Source: Crocinitomicaceae bacterium (GTDB taxonomy: Bacteria; Bacteroidota; Bacteroidia; Flavobacteriales_D; Crocinitomicaceae). From it: a DNA stretch of 64,000 nucleotides. The stretch spans positions 62,001 through 126,000 of the forward strand of contig JADJEU010000001.1 of assembly GCA_016709005.1 (NCBI GenBank), read 5' to 3'. A program made the translations under genes and the position numbers. The notes beneath the pieces are model-generated. The model worked only from the letters and a program-made list of their open reading frames with translations. It did no database searches and had not been told where the DNA came from. Shown here piece after piece: positions 1 through 9,643 of the stretch; the first letter of the stretch is position 1, and each line of letters opens with the position of its first letter.

Positions 1-1018
1 CTTCCGGAAAAACTTCTTTAGTGTCTAATGAGTTGTCAAATTTGTACGGAATTTGTGAAAGTTGTGCCGATGCTCTGATACCAATTCCCGGTTCAGCACC
101 ATGCCAGGTTACGGCTAATGAATTATTTGCATCTGTTCCTAATTGCCCGAATCCACTCAGCTCCTGAATACATTCTTTATGACTTGAAAGCAATTGTTGT
201 GCTTCTTTAGAATGTTTTTCAAAAGGCAAATTTTCCATTTCCATCAGATGCGAATAAAATCCAGATGGGCGTCTAACAGTTTGGGCGGCGTTATTGATGA
301 TGATGTCAAGCCGATTGTAATTCTGCTTAAAATAATTTGCAAAAAGTTCGACGCTTGGAATGTGTCTTAAATCAAGTCCATGAATTTTTAGCCGATGTCC
401 CCAATCTTTAAAATCTTCTTCTTTAGAAAAGCGAATAGCAGAATCTGCCGGGAAGCGCGTTGTGGCAACAACAGTAGCACCCGCGCGAAGCAACATAAGC
501 GTTGCGTGGTAACCAATTTTTAAACGTGATCCTGTAATCAGCGCAACCTGGCCTTTAAGATCTGCAGTTTGGAATCGTTTGATGTAATTTAGATCACCAC
601 ATTTTTCACACATGCTGTCATAGAAATGATGGAGCTCTGTGTATTCTGCCTTGCACACATAACAATTTCGCGGTGATGAAAGAATTCGTTTTTCTTTTTT
701 TTCTTCAATCTGCCCTTCTCCAAGCTGTTTGGGTGCTTCAAAGATTGCATTTTCACGCGCACGTCTGATAGCGGCTTTTGCGCGTTCTTTTTTGTCACTT
801 AAGATATTTGCTTGTTTGCGGGTAAACTTTACAGCCTTGTTTCTTTTTTTAATCTCTTTTTTGTCAGGGCGTGATAATTGTCCGGCCGCCTTCATTAAGG
901 CAACGCGCTGTTCTTCTTTCAACTGCGTAATTTGATCGCCGTTATGTAATAAAAATTCAAGCAGGGAAATTGCCGAATTAATTTCGTCTTCTTTTAATTT
1001 GCGCGATGCGTCTGACAT
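1..1018 (-). CDS. SDR-family oxidoreductase, C-terminus beyond window edge
   Basis: Reading the minus strand from the ATG at 1018 gives an open frame of about 339 codons that runs off the left edge. The first ~150 residues are highly charged (Lys/Arg/Glu-rich) and hold a CxxC...CxxC cluster (CYVC, then CEKC), which looks like a small zinc ribbon. A short-chain dehydrogenase Rossmann core follows, with GQVALITGSRLKIGY (nucleotide binding), a 'GLDLRH' acidic turn and an 'IINNAAQTVRR' segment equivalent to the NNAG motif. The catalytic YxxxK would lie past the edge. The N-terminal extension matches a known class of long bacterial SDR proteins; the substrate cannot be read from the sequence. Confidence 0.85.
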   Translation of the reverse strand, partial: MSDASRKLKEDEINSAISLLEFLLHNGDQITQLKEEQRVALMKAAGQLSRPDKKEIKKRNKAVKFTRKQANILSDKKERAKAAIRRARENAIFEAPKQLGEGQIEEKKEKRILSSPRNCYVCKAEYTELHHFYDSMCEKCGDLNYIKRFQTADLKGQVALITGSRLKIGYHATLMLLRAGATVVATTRFPADSAIRFSKEEDFKDWGHRLKIHGLDLRHIPSVELFANYFKQNYNRLDIIINNAAQTVRRPSGFYSHLMEMENLPFEKHSKEAQQLLSSHKECIQELSGFGQLGTDANNSLAVTWHGAEPGIGIRASAQLSQIPYKFDNSLDTKEVFPE

Positions 1019-1037
1019 TGTTTATGAAATCAAATAA

Positions 1038-1577
1038 TTAATTCATGGGAATAAAGTTCATTTCTTCCAATTGATTCTCTAAAGAAATAGTGCCACCCAA
1101 AAGTTTAGCTGTGAATTTTTTTTGCTCTGGTTTAAGTCCAATTTCCCACGCTGTGAATCCTGCAACCTGTGCATCTGCGGATGAATTCATTGAAAGTAAA
1201 ATTGTTTCGTTAAAGAAATCCTGTGGTGTTGGATTCAATTCAAATGCAAGATTTTCACCTTCAATCAAAATGTTCTGCATTGGCAAAACAAAAAATCCTG
1301 GTAAATATCCTTCACGTGCTTCATCAAATAAATCGGTTGTCCCATAATATCTTCCTGAATAGGTGTTGTCGGTGTTTTTTTCTAGAACAATGTAATGGTT
1401 CTCAATCAGATCAAGTGAGTTGTAAGGGTAGATGTATTCGTACGTGCCGCTGTAATCAATTGATTGAACAGTATCCGTTGACACAGAAGTTGTATCGTTG
1501 ATTTCGGTTGCAATTGTTTCACCGCCTCCACCACAAGCCATCAGACCAAGCGGAAATAGAAAAAATAGATTTTTCAT
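1038..1577 (-). CDS. Lipoprotein of unknown function
   Basis: I place the start at the ATG at 1577 (MKNLFFLFPLGLMACGGGG) rather than the upstream in-frame codon, because this gives a clean lipoprotein signal peptide with lipobox LMAC followed by glycines. The mature part is about 165 residues with no recognised domain, so the protein should sit on the periplasmic or outer-membrane lipid face. It lies 36 bases after the stop of the next gene upstream on the minus strand, so the two are probably co-transcribed. Function is unknown. Confidence 0.7.
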   Translation of the reverse strand: MKNLFFLFPLGLMACGGGGETIATEINDTTSVSTDTVQSIDYSGTYEYIYPYNSLDLIENHYIVLEKNTDNTYSGRYYGTTDLFDEAREGYLPGFFVLPMQNILIEGENLAFELNPTPQDFFNETILLSMNSSADAQVAGFTAWEIGLKPEQKKFTAKLLGGTISLENQLEEMNFIPMN

Positions 1578-1612
1578 TGGGTTAATTTTACAGTACAAAA
1601 TTAGTGCATTTA

Positions 1613-2176
1613 TCACGATCTAAGAAAAAGAAAGATACGATCAACACCTGGAGTCATGTATCGCGGTGCATTGGAAAGGTAAGCTTTCTGCACTTCGTGA
1701 AACCCTTCTGGCACTTGATAGGCAGCCGATGAGTAATAGAAAAAACTTGCAAAATCATTTCCGTTGCAGGAAATCGTTAAAAAGAGTTGTTTTTTGAAAG
1801 TTCCGAATTTGTCTGGAATTTTTACGTAGCGTGCATCAAGTGACCAGATGCCTGTTTCTTGCGTTTCGTTGCCTGATGGATCTTCAATGATCATTTGAAA
1901 TTCACCTGCAAATGTCTTATGGATTTTTAAGATGGATCTTCGAAAGAAATGCAGATAGGCTGCGTAAATGAGAACAACCAATAGTATAAATAGAATTGGA
2001 GCGTAGACTTTATTTAATGTCCGCACAGAACTTCCTTTCTCTCCAATGAGATTTAGTATGGTAGTAAAACCAACGTAGATCATTGGAAGAAGAGCAATCA
2101 GCATGAGAATTAACTTGCGTCTGAAGTTGGCAAAAGTTTCAAGTTTCAGCGGTTTGAATTCTGGAGAATCATTCAT
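1613..2176 (-). CDS. Membrane protein of unknown function (two TM segments)
   Basis: The ATG at 2176 (MNDSPEFKPLK) is preferred to an in-frame TTG at 2194. Two hydrophobic helices follow a short cytoplasmic N-terminus: LILMLIALLPMIYVGFT and a second around 'PILFILLVVLIYAAYLHFF'. The rest, about 110 residues, looks like a soluble sheet-rich domain. The start is 23 bases downstream of the stop of the channel gene at 2200-4101, so it likely belongs to the same transcript. No family recognised. Confidence 0.65.
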   Translation of the reverse strand: MNDSPEFKPLKLETFANFRRKLILMLIALLPMIYVGFTTILNLIGEKGSSVRTLNKVYAPILFILLVVLIYAAYLHFFRRSILKIHKTFAGEFQMIIEDPSGNETQETGIWSLDARYVKIPDKFGTFKKQLFLTISCNGNDFASFFYYSSAAYQVPEGFHEVQKAYLSNAPRYMTPGVDRIFLFLRS

Positions 2177-2199
2177 GGCCGAATTCGATAACAATTCAA

Positions 2200-4101
2200 T
2201 TAATCTTCAGCAAGCACGATGATAAAATCGTCTGGAGAGAAGGTGACCATTTTCGATTTATCCGGATTCATATAAACACCAAATGCGTTTTCTGATTGCT
2301 GCGCTTGTGATGAAATGCGATATCCAAATGCTGTTTCATTCAGTTGTGCAGCACTTTCGGCAACCGTATAGAAATTCATAGGAACGCCTGTTTTAACATA
2401 GCGACTTACTGGTTTCAAATAAATTTCAGATCCTTCAGCTTCGAATAAAACGTCATATACTTTTTTCAATTCTTTATTTTCAGAAAGCTGACTCAACATT
2501 AAACTGATCAGATTATCGCTGACAATAAAATCATCTGCTTTTGCAACAACCCCCAGTTCACGATTTTGAATATCCAGCATCTCTGAAACAATCGCGTAAT
2601 CCTTATTGTGCTCTTCAGATAGGTTACGCAAGTGCAATAGACAAATCAAGGTTTTTGCATCACTTTCCTGCACGTCAATATGCGTATAACTCAAGAGAAT
2701 GATATGATCATATGTTTCAGTTTTCATATCAACCAACGTTTTTCGATCGTTGATGTCTCCTTCTTGGAAATGCAGTGTCTGACGCTTTAATGTTGATTTT
2801 AATTCTTGCAGATCTTCTGAAATATCAATTCCTTCAGAAACAATTAATACTTCAGAGCCTTTTGCAACATAGTTATCCAATTCTTCAATGATGCGTTTTC
2901 CTTTTTCATTCCAGCCAAGAATCAGTGTACGTTCTATAATTGGATCTTTCTCTGCTTCGCGATTGAATGAATCTACTGAAATTTTATAATCTGTTTTATT
3001 GCTTAAGATAACCGTATCGTCATCTTCAGAGATGGCAATAACCTGATCACCTTTTTGGAATTTATAATCCATCGGTGGGTTAATCAAAACAGATTCTTCT
3101 TTTGTAAATACACCTAAAACAGAAGATGTTTCATACATCATGATAGATTCTTTATACGATTTGCCCACCAGTTTATTTGCATCAGCAAAATAAATTTCAT
3201 CGCCTTCAAATTGCAATAGATCGCTGTAAACAACACTCAAGCCTGATTGACGGCAAGTTTGTGCAGTGATGCGAGAAATCAAATCGGAAGAAAGAACAAA
3301 AATGGTTTCATCGTTTCCAACCAAATCTGCTGCTTCCATGTTTTTTGGATCTTTTAATTCAGCAACTATATGGTAAGGCTCTTTTTTTCTGTTTTTTCCG
3401 TTGGTCAAAGCAAGTACAGATTTGATCACATAGGTATCAGTATTTTCTTCTTCACCGGCAAGCACAATAATGGAGCGGGCCTCATTTGGATTTACAACAT
3501 TAATTGCTGATGAAGAAAGAGGAGAGCCACTGCGCACAATGATGCGGGTGTTTTTTAGATTCGTGATGCGCTGGCGAATTTCATCGTCCATTTCTTCTTT
3601 ATCACGATTGGCAAGTATGACAATGCTTGGTTTTTTTTGATTTGAATTTGCTTCAATAATTTCTGTCAGGATTGAGAATATTTTTTCAGACCAACCTAAA
3701 ATTAAGGTATGATTGGATTCAAGAACTCTTGATTTTCCTTTTTTCAATTCGCCGATTTTTGCATCGATGCCGGACGAAATACTACCAATTAAAATAGAGA
3801 GCAAGAAAAGTGAACCAAGTGTCGCAACAAAACGAACCGCTCTGAACGACCAGGTTTGATCGCCGGCCATAGCGCCTTGATCCAAGGTCGACATCAATAT
3901 TTGCCAGGCACCTTCAATAAATCCTAATTCTTCATCAGGATTCACTTCGCTCTTAATGCCAGTGATGGCAATAATGATACCCAATATGACGACAACAAAT
4001 AAAGAAACAATTGCAAGCCATTTAATAACGCCCATAGGTCCAGAAGACATGGTGTTTTCGAAGTAGTAGCGGATTCTGGATTTTAAGCTGTGCTTTGCCA
4101 T
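2200..4101 (-). CDS. CASTOR/POLLUX-like putative ion channel with two RCK-type NAD-binding domains
   Basis: The protein has 633 residues, the usual size for bacterial CASTOR/POLLUX relatives. Helix 1 is at about residues 28-48 and helix 2 at about 90-110. The short segment between them (around residues 61-85) sits where a pore loop would be. Two Rossmann-type regulatory halves follow, each opening with the same signature LILGW (near residues 133 and 390), as in tandem RCK/TrkA-N domains. By family knowledge this should be an inner-membrane cation channel gated by ligand binding to the cytosolic domains. Ion selectivity and ligand are not visible. It is first in a minus-strand group with two small envelope genes. 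Confidence 0.8.
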   Translation of the reverse strand: MAKHSLKSRIRYYFENTMSSGPMGVIKWLAIVSLFVVVILGIIIAITGIKSEVNPDEELGFIEGAWQILMSTLDQGAMAGDQTWSFRAVRFVATLGSLFLLSILIGSISSGIDAKIGELKKGKSRVLESNHTLILGWSEKIFSILTEIIEANSNQKKPSIVILANRDKEEMDDEIRQRITNLKNTRIIVRSGSPLSSSAINVVNPNEARSIIVLAGEEENTDTYVIKSVLALTNGKNRKKEPYHIVAELKDPKNMEAADLVGNDETIFVLSSDLISRITAQTCRQSGLSVVYSDLLQFEGDEIYFADANKLVGKSYKESIMMYETSSVLGVFTKEESVLINPPMDYKFQKGDQVIAISEDDDTVILSNKTDYKISVDSFNREAEKDPIIERTLILGWNEKGKRIIEELDNYVAKGSEVLIVSEGIDISEDLQELKSTLKRQTLHFQEGDINDRKTLVDMKTETYDHIILLSYTHIDVQESDAKTLICLLHLRNLSEEHNKDYAIVSEMLDIQNRELGVVAKADDFIVSDNLISLMLSQLSENKELKKVYDVLFEAEGSEIYLKPVSRYVKTGVPMNFYTVAESAAQLNETAFGYRISSQAQQSENAFGVYMNPDKSKMVTFSPDDFIIVLAED

Positions 4102-4133
4102 TTTTGGTATTGTTAAAAATTGAAGGATTCAAA

Positions 4134-4162
4134 TTTGGGTTTTTTTATCCGAAAAACCCAAA
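4134..4162 (-). terminator. AT-rich hairpin after the TonB receptor gene
   Basis: TTTGGGTTTTT (from 4134) is complementary to AAAAACCCAAA (4152-4162) around a five-base loop, 29 bases past the stop of the minus-strand receptor gene. The T run after the stem is short on the minus strand, so termination strength is uncertain. Confidence 0.5.
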
Positions 4163-4190
4163 GAATGAACGAATTATATGCATGGTAGAA

Positions 4191-6614
4191 CTAAAATTTA
4201 ATAGAGTACTGAAGAACAATTGTTCTCATTTGTTCAATTTTCAGTGGTCGCAGTGAGTAAGTGGAGTTCAAAATATTTTTGCCAACTACTGCAATTTTAT
4301 GTTCTACCTTTTTTCCGATTGCATATGAAATACGAAGATCGTGTATATAATTTCCAACGTTGTTTTTCTCGTAGAAGTCGGTAAAATAAATAGGTTGAAT
4401 GGTTCCTCCTGTGCTTTGCGTGACTACTTCAAAATCTGTAATTGCACGATCAAGATTTTCCATTTTGCTGAAATATTTGATCGTATATCCAATCGAAAAT
4501 CCTTTGTAACTTAATTCCAGATCAGCTTTGAATGTATGCTTGAATCTGTATTTCAAAGTATTTGTAACCGTGTCCTGGCTTGTGTTTCTAAAGCTGAATC
4601 CTGTTGGGTTCATGGGGTTATAGTCTTGCGCAAAAACCAAATCTGGTTCAAGCGTGATTGGATTAATATAGTTATAGCCCGCTGTGAAAACCGTGTTCAG
4701 ATTTTTTCCGATTTTCCCCATTCCACTTATCGTAACATCAAAACCAGTAACCTGGGATTTTCCTGTGTTGAGAAATTTGAATCCGGCAATTGGTCCGCCA
4801 TCTAACATCCCATAAGTTGGATCCCAAAAACCAAAAAGATACTCGATTGTATTTTCATATTTTTGGATGAAGGCAGCCACATCAAGTTGTCCGTATATTT
4901 TTCCGATTTTAAAACCTTGATTAACTCCAACCTCTGCATTCCAGCTTTCTTCAGGTTTAAGATCGGGGTTTTCGTATACACCAAAAGTACCAACGGCTGT
5001 TCGGATATAACGTTCCGTAATTGTCGGGAATCTATAACCCTGACCATACGATGCTCTTAAAAATGTTGCCTGTCCAAGTTTAAGATTCGCACCTGCTCTG
5101 AATATCGGTTTCCATGCGGTAATGCTATCATTTAACTTGAAATATTCGCCACGCGCGCCCAAAGAAAAATTCAGGATATCAAGGAATTTTTTCTGGATCT
5201 CTGCATAACCGCTCAGGTTGAAAGAATAATTGGTTGAATCGTCTGTGCCGCCGCCATACATGTTTGCTTTTGAGTTGATGTATTGAGATGAAACACCTCC
5301 GATAAAGTCAAACGATTTTTCTTTCAGATAATTGAATTCTTTTTTGAACTGATAATCGGCATAATAAACAGATGCTGTGTTTGATTGATTCAACGACATG
5401 TCATTATCAGTATACATGTAGCGCATTTTTAAACTATGTTTTACACCGGTTTGCGAATGAAAACTGACGTAAGGATCCAGGTTGTAAATTGTTTGATTTT
5501 GCAATAATACCGCTCCCGGATATGCTCTGAAAATCCCGGTGGTGTCATCAAGCCAGGCAAATACCATGTTGGTTTTATGAAACATCAGGTTTCCTCCAAT
5601 TCCATATTGAAGTCCTTTGTATTTTTGCGATCTTTCACGAAGATTAAAATTGATCCGGTATTTTGAACTGCGCATTTGTTCCTGCGTGTACTCTTCAGAA
5701 ATTGTATCGTATGAAAATTGTCCTTTAATCGGACCACCAATGTATCCGTGATCCCACTGCATGGTTCCGCCAATAACCAAATCTAAATGCTTGTAAAGGA
5801 TTCTGCTGTGTAAAAAAGTAACACCGTGTATGTAAGGATAGTCATCCCACCATTGTGTAGAATCGCCTTGTGGAGTAGAGTAGAATCCAGAGTACATGTT
5901 TACTTTGGTCATTGGTTTTAACTTTGGATAGGCCGTGCGAATGTTGATGGCACCGCTCAGCGCAGAAGATCCTGATAAAACAGATGAGGCACCTTTGGTC
6001 ACTTCAATCTGCTCAATGTTTTCAACTGGGACAAATCCCCATTCTGGCCTGCCTGCGTCACCTGAAAGTATTGGCATGTCGTCAACAAGTACGGCGACCT
6101 TGCTGCCTACACCAAATGTAAATCCACTGCCTCCTCTGATCTGCGGTTCACCGTCCATAATATTTAATCCCGGGGTTTGATCCAGAATTGTTTCGACACT
6201 GCGTGTATTTTTATTGTCAATAAGCTCAGGTTTGATTACCTGCATGGAGAAAGTTAGTTCTTCGATTGGCTGATCGAATTTTCCGACAATCACATCAACT
6301 TTATCCAATGTTTTTGGCATGAGTTCAACTTGAAGAATTTTCTCTTCACCCTTTCCAACTTCTACCTGGATGGTATCATTTTCCATTCCGGTATATTTGA
6401 AAATAAGTTCATGAATTCCTTCTTCCAGATCGATTTTAAAAAAGCCGTCTATATTGGTAACTGCTCCAATGGATGGATCTTTTTTCAAGATTACATATCC
6501 ACCTATAATGGGTTCTTTGGTAAGTGCGTCGATCACTGTTCCGCTTATACGCGATTGGCTAAAAGAAAGGAGTGATGTACTCAGGAGAAATGCAAAAAGT
6601 AAAAGTTGTTTCAT
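4191..6614 (-). CDS. TonB-dependent outer-membrane receptor with carboxypeptidase-like N-terminal domain
   Basis: 807 residues. A signal peptide (MKQLLLFAFLLSTSLLSFSQS) is followed by a carboxypeptidase-D regulatory-like beta sandwich (about residues 22-105, ISGTVIDALTKEPIIGGYV). Next comes a plug domain (about 115-230, with 'QIRGGSGFTFG' and 'VTKGASSVLSGSSALSGAINI') and a long beta-barrel ending in aromatic IVLQYSIKF, the usual outer-membrane C-terminus. It has no SusD partner next door, so it is not an obvious glycan-uptake system; iron chelate or vitamin uptake is possible but unproven. The spacing and the hairpins at 6632-6667 and 4134-4162 suggest a single-gene transcript. Confidence 0.9.
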   Translation of the reverse strand: MKQLLLFAFLLSTSLLSFSQSRISGTVIDALTKEPIIGGYVILKKDPSIGAVTNIDGFFKIDLEEGIHELIFKYTGMENDTIQVEVGKGEEKILQVELMPKTLDKVDVIVGKFDQPIEELTFSMQVIKPELIDNKNTRSVETILDQTPGLNIMDGEPQIRGGSGFTFGVGSKVAVLVDDMPILSGDAGRPEWGFVPVENIEQIEVTKGASSVLSGSSALSGAINIRTAYPKLKPMTKVNMYSGFYSTPQGDSTQWWDDYPYIHGVTFLHSRILYKHLDLVIGGTMQWDHGYIGGPIKGQFSYDTISEEYTQEQMRSSKYRINFNLRERSQKYKGLQYGIGGNLMFHKTNMVFAWLDDTTGIFRAYPGAVLLQNQTIYNLDPYVSFHSQTGVKHSLKMRYMYTDNDMSLNQSNTASVYYADYQFKKEFNYLKEKSFDFIGGVSSQYINSKANMYGGGTDDSTNYSFNLSGYAEIQKKFLDILNFSLGARGEYFKLNDSITAWKPIFRAGANLKLGQATFLRASYGQGYRFPTITERYIRTAVGTFGVYENPDLKPEESWNAEVGVNQGFKIGKIYGQLDVAAFIQKYENTIEYLFGFWDPTYGMLDGGPIAGFKFLNTGKSQVTGFDVTISGMGKIGKNLNTVFTAGYNYINPITLEPDLVFAQDYNPMNPTGFSFRNTSQDTVTNTLKYRFKHTFKADLELSYKGFSIGYTIKYFSKMENLDRAITDFEVVTQSTGGTIQPIYFTDFYEKNNVGNYIHDLRISYAIGKKVEHKIAVVGKNILNSTYSLRPLKIEQMRTIVLQYSIKF

Positions 6615-6631
6615 GCGACTTTAATAATAGA

Positions 6632-6667
6632 AAAAAGCTACCCGTTCGTTCGAACAGATAGCTTTTT
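6632..6667 (-). terminator. Rho-independent terminator between T9SS cargo and TonB receptor
   Basis: AAAAAGCTA and TAGCTTTTT pair, and an inner CGTTCG/CGAACA stem extends the hairpin. On the minus strand the stem is followed by a T run, 14 bases past the stop of the gene ending at 6681. Confidence 0.7.
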
Positions 6668-6680
6668 AGAATTGAATTAT

Positions 6681-7959
6681 TTATAAATGAATTTTTCCAG
6701 TGATCACCTGACCGCCTGTAACAAGCGTGTAAACAAAAACACCAGACAGATTGGTTTCGATCATTGAGTTGACATCTGTGATTTGCTGACCAAATACTTT
6801 TTTACCGTCAATTGAGTATAGCGTTAAGTATGTGTTTGGTTGAACATCACTCAGCATAATTTGTATCTGCTGATTGTTTGAGTAAATTTTGTATTTGAGA
6901 TTTTCAGTATCAATTCCAGCTGCAGAAGGCACGTGTACTATTACTTCATTTGAAATCTGAACATCACCTGAAAAATCACTTTCACAGATAACATAGAATG
7001 TTCCGATTGAATTGAAATTAGGCGTGTAGGTCGTTCCTGTCACTGGAGTTCCAAAAGAAATATATCCAGAGCCTGAAGTGGTGCTGAATTTCCATAGTTC
7101 CGAAAGAAGTGTAACCCGATCCTGATGTCGTTGAAAATTTCCATTCCTGAGTGATGGCCGTTACAACTGCCGCATTCGGTGTTGCATTAACTGTAAGTGT
7201 GGTTCCGTCTACTCCGATATTGAGATTCTGAGATGCAGGCGGAGTTACAGAAACAAGATTTGGATTGTAAATTAATTCGAAATCATCAACATACAGGGTG
7301 CTTCCAGATACGGCAATCAGACTGTCACCTGATGTGATAACCATTAGAATATAGTCTGGACTTGTATTATTGTAGTAGTTGAATGGAACCGAAAACCGAA
7401 CCCATGATGAACTTGTGCTGCTAGTGATATCATAACGTGCGCGTCCAACCCAATGAGGCATTGGATACGATGTTGCAGGCAGTTTCCCAAGCTGTGAATC
7501 GTCATGTAAAATCACTTCAACTTTTCCCTGATCACCACCTGAAGGTGCATAATTAATCCATCCAGCAATACTGTCTGGTCTGTCTGTACAAGGAGTGTTC
7601 CATTGTGGATTTGCCACATCCGTAAAAACGTATCCGTTTGATGCTGTAAGTTCTGCATGCACTCTGCCATTCGTGAGGGTGCCGTTAGGAGAAAGACCTA
7701 CTAACCAATTGAAAGGTGCAACAACAATTTTTGCTGAAGAATCACCAGAATGGACAATCGTGGTTTCTCCCCATACAACTTGAGGGGCAGAACCTGCAAA
7801 TAAATCAGCAGTTTTTAATGAACTGTATTGAGTTGGTTCAGCTTCTGGTGCTGAGGCATTTTGCCAATCCTCAAAACCGGGATTTTCAAGTTGTGTTTGT
7901 GCCACAGAACTTATTGCGCTGAGCAATGAGAGAAAAGAGACGAGTAGAAGTTTTTTCAT
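6681..7959 (-). pseudogene. T9SS-secreted protein, frame broken inside a duplicated repeat segment
   Basis: The N-terminal part starts at ATG 7959 with signal peptide MKKLLLVSFLSLLSAISSVAQ. About 250 residues of a secreted, possibly carbohydrate-binding-like region follow ('NPGFEDW', 'LYVDDFELIY'), leading to the repeat WKFSTTSGSGYTSFGT. Then the frame is lost. In another frame the sequence reads WKFSTTSGSGYISFGTPVTG and runs to a type A T9SS C-terminal sorting domain (YKIYSNNQQIQIML...GVFVYTLVTGGQVITGKIHL, stop at 6681). The two copies of the WKFST repeat lie head to tail with many synonymous differences, so this is an old coding repeat, with the disruption near 7085-7100 at its junction. 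As written, the product would lose its sorting signal. Confidence 0.75.
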
Positions 7960-8050
7960 AGTCCAATAAATTTTTAGATAACCAAAAATAAGAAATGTTT
8001 TGAAGCGGCAATGCGAATCAATTCTGCATGAACTTAGAACGGTCTTAAAA

Positions 8051-8654
8051 TTATCCGCCAACCTTTGACTTCAGTGCCTTTATCGTATTGAATGGATTGT
8101 CGACAATAAACATGTTAATAACCCAGGATGGAATACTTCCGCCGGGGTCTGAAAGGAATTGAAAGTGGACGACCGTGCCTTCACCTTTGCTTGTCAGTTT
8201 CCAGAATCCTTTTCCTTTAGTCATTCTGGTATAACCTTCGGCGTCTGGATTGCATTGTGACGCTGCATTCATTTCAATCATGGTTGTTTTGTTTTCTTTG
8301 TTGTGCGTTACTTTCATATGCGATTCTCCAATTCTGTCATCAGTTGGCCAGGGCAAATCCAGTTTGGAATAACAGTAAAATTCGGTTTCACTGACTCTTT
8401 TGCAAATCGCAGATTCAACAATATCCGGATACCAGCTTGCATAACTGGCAATGTCAATAATCACATTGTAAATCAAGTAACGCTTTACATTGAAAACGGC
8501 AATTACTTTAAATTCTTCGACATCCCAACCATCCACTTCACGGGTGTACACTTTTATTCCCTCTTCTTCTTTGGCTAGCTCCCAATCCGTGTCGGCCATT
8601 GCCAAATTAGCTAATGATCAGAATAAACAGAAAAAATTTCTTTAGTGTTTTCAT
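8051..8654 (-). CDS. START-domain protein, signal peptide out of frame
   Basis: The main frame (ATG 8605, 184 residues) matches a bacterial START/SRPBCC lipid-binding-type domain: 'WELAKEEEGIKVYTRE' at the start, 'ASYASWYPDIVES', 'GFWKLT', and an amphipathic C-terminal helix. Upstream, an ATG at 8654 encodes MKTLKKFFLFILII and stops after one more codon. Moving one base near 8610-8616 joins it to ANLAMADTDWE and yields a perfect signal peptide with an AMA/D cleavage site. So the protein is probably periplasmic and the sequence carries a one-base frame error or mutation. Without the fix it would be made as a cytosolic protein from 8605. The ligand is unknown. Confidence 0.75.
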
Positions 8655-8658
8655 AAAA

Positions 8659-9470
8659 TTATTTCCTTCCAAAATCAGCCGGAATTTCACCCCAGGCTTT
8701 GGTTTCCCATTTGAGAATTTTGTTTTTATAGGTGTTGTTTTTTAACCAATGTTCAGCACGATCAATTAGATTCTTTACCTCTGGCGAAGGATCTTTTTTT
8801 GTAAAACATTTTTTTTGTCTGATCCAGCTCATTGCAATTTTTGAATCAGAGTAAATTATCATGTTGTGCATTTTTTCATCACGTTGCTTTCCAAGATAGG
8901 CCAGCGCATGAACTAACGCAAGAAATTCGCCAATATTATTTGATCCCTTTTTGTAGGGGCCTGCCTTAAAAAGAAGTTCGTTGCTAAATGTCCAGACACC
9001 TTGATATTCCATATCGCCTTTGCCATTGCAGGCAGCATCAACAGCCAGACTTAGCTCAATGGGTTTTCCAATTTTTTTGAGTTCTTCGGGATTGAGATCT
9101 TTGGTTTTTTTGAAACTTCCTTCAAGATAATTTTCAGGACCTTCGGCAAATGCTTTTTCGGCTAATTGTTTACTTCCAAAAGTTTTGTAGATCGGTTTTG
9201 AAACACCAGAAGTTGCAATTTGCGCATCATTCCAGTTTTCATAGATACCAGGTTTTTGCCCGCGCCAGACAACGTAGTAATATTTTTTTTCGGTTCACTG
9301 ATAACTGAGTCCGGATCTTTATATGCTTTGCGGGCTTCATCCAACGAGTTAAATGATTTGAATTTTGCATCCGGATATCCTCTGATTTCTCGCTGACAAT
9401 TTTCCCATGAATCATAAATTCCGGGTTGATTTCCTTGCCAGACGACGTAGTATTTTTTTGCTTTTGACAT
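8659..9470 (-). CDS. Ribonuclease H with two viroplasmin-type N-terminal domains (one-base frameshift)
   Basis: Start at ATG 9470 (MSKAKKYYVVWQG). Two caulimovirus-viroplasmin-like domains occur in tandem ('YYVVWQGNQPGIYDSW' and 'YYVVWRGQKPGIYENW'). They are followed by an RNase H fold with 'LSLAVDAAC', 'NNIGEFLALVHAL' and 'IIYSDSKIAM', which carry the Asp, Glu and Asp of the metal-binding set. The enzyme would cut the RNA strand of RNA:DNA hybrids. The frame breaks in a run of eight T (9283-9290; A8 in the coding strand). Nine would restore EPKKKYYYVVW, so the likely cause is a homopolymer deletion or sequencing error. Restored length is about 270 residues. Confidence 0.85.
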
Positions 9471-9586
9471 TCGGGTACTAAGATAGAAATACAATCAGTT
9501 TATTGATTGATTATCCTGATCTCGTTTAAAATCATAGTCTGATAAACTGCAAAAAAACAGTGTGTTGATACGTTAGGAAGTCCGTC

Positions 9587-9614
9587 GGAAACAAAAATTA
9601 CAAAAAATGTTTCC
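9587..9614 (+). promoter_or_regulatory. Candidate TetR operator upstream of the efflux operon
   Basis: GGAAACA (9587-9593) and TGTTTCC (9608-9614) form a perfect 7-base inverted repeat with a 14-base spacer. It ends 17 bases before the -7 element at 9632-9639, over the place expected for the -33 element. Binding there by the TetR-type protein encoded immediately downstream would block its own operon. Confidence 0.5.
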
Positions 9615-9631
9615 AGATCTTAAATTGTATA

Positions 9632-9639
9632 TATCTTTG
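9632..9639 (+). promoter_or_regulatory. Bacteroidota -7 element (TATCTTTG) of the tetR-efflux operon
   Basis: This fits TAnnTTTG exactly and ends five bases before the ATG at 9644, so transcription should start at or next to the start codon (leaderless mRNA). Confidence 0.5.
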
Positions 9640-9643
9640 CGCC

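Noticed and set aside
4191..6614. SusC/SusD polysaccharide utilisation locus
   Set aside because: No SusD-like lipoprotein or glycoside hydrolase is adjacent; the receptor is a lone TonB receptor.
9283..9290. Programmed ribosomal frameshifting at the A/T runs in RNase H, DoxX and DUF2200
   Set aside because: The needed change always restores a single conserved frame in homologous families, no stimulatory structure is evident, and similar indels occur outside homopolymers (RND, nadB).
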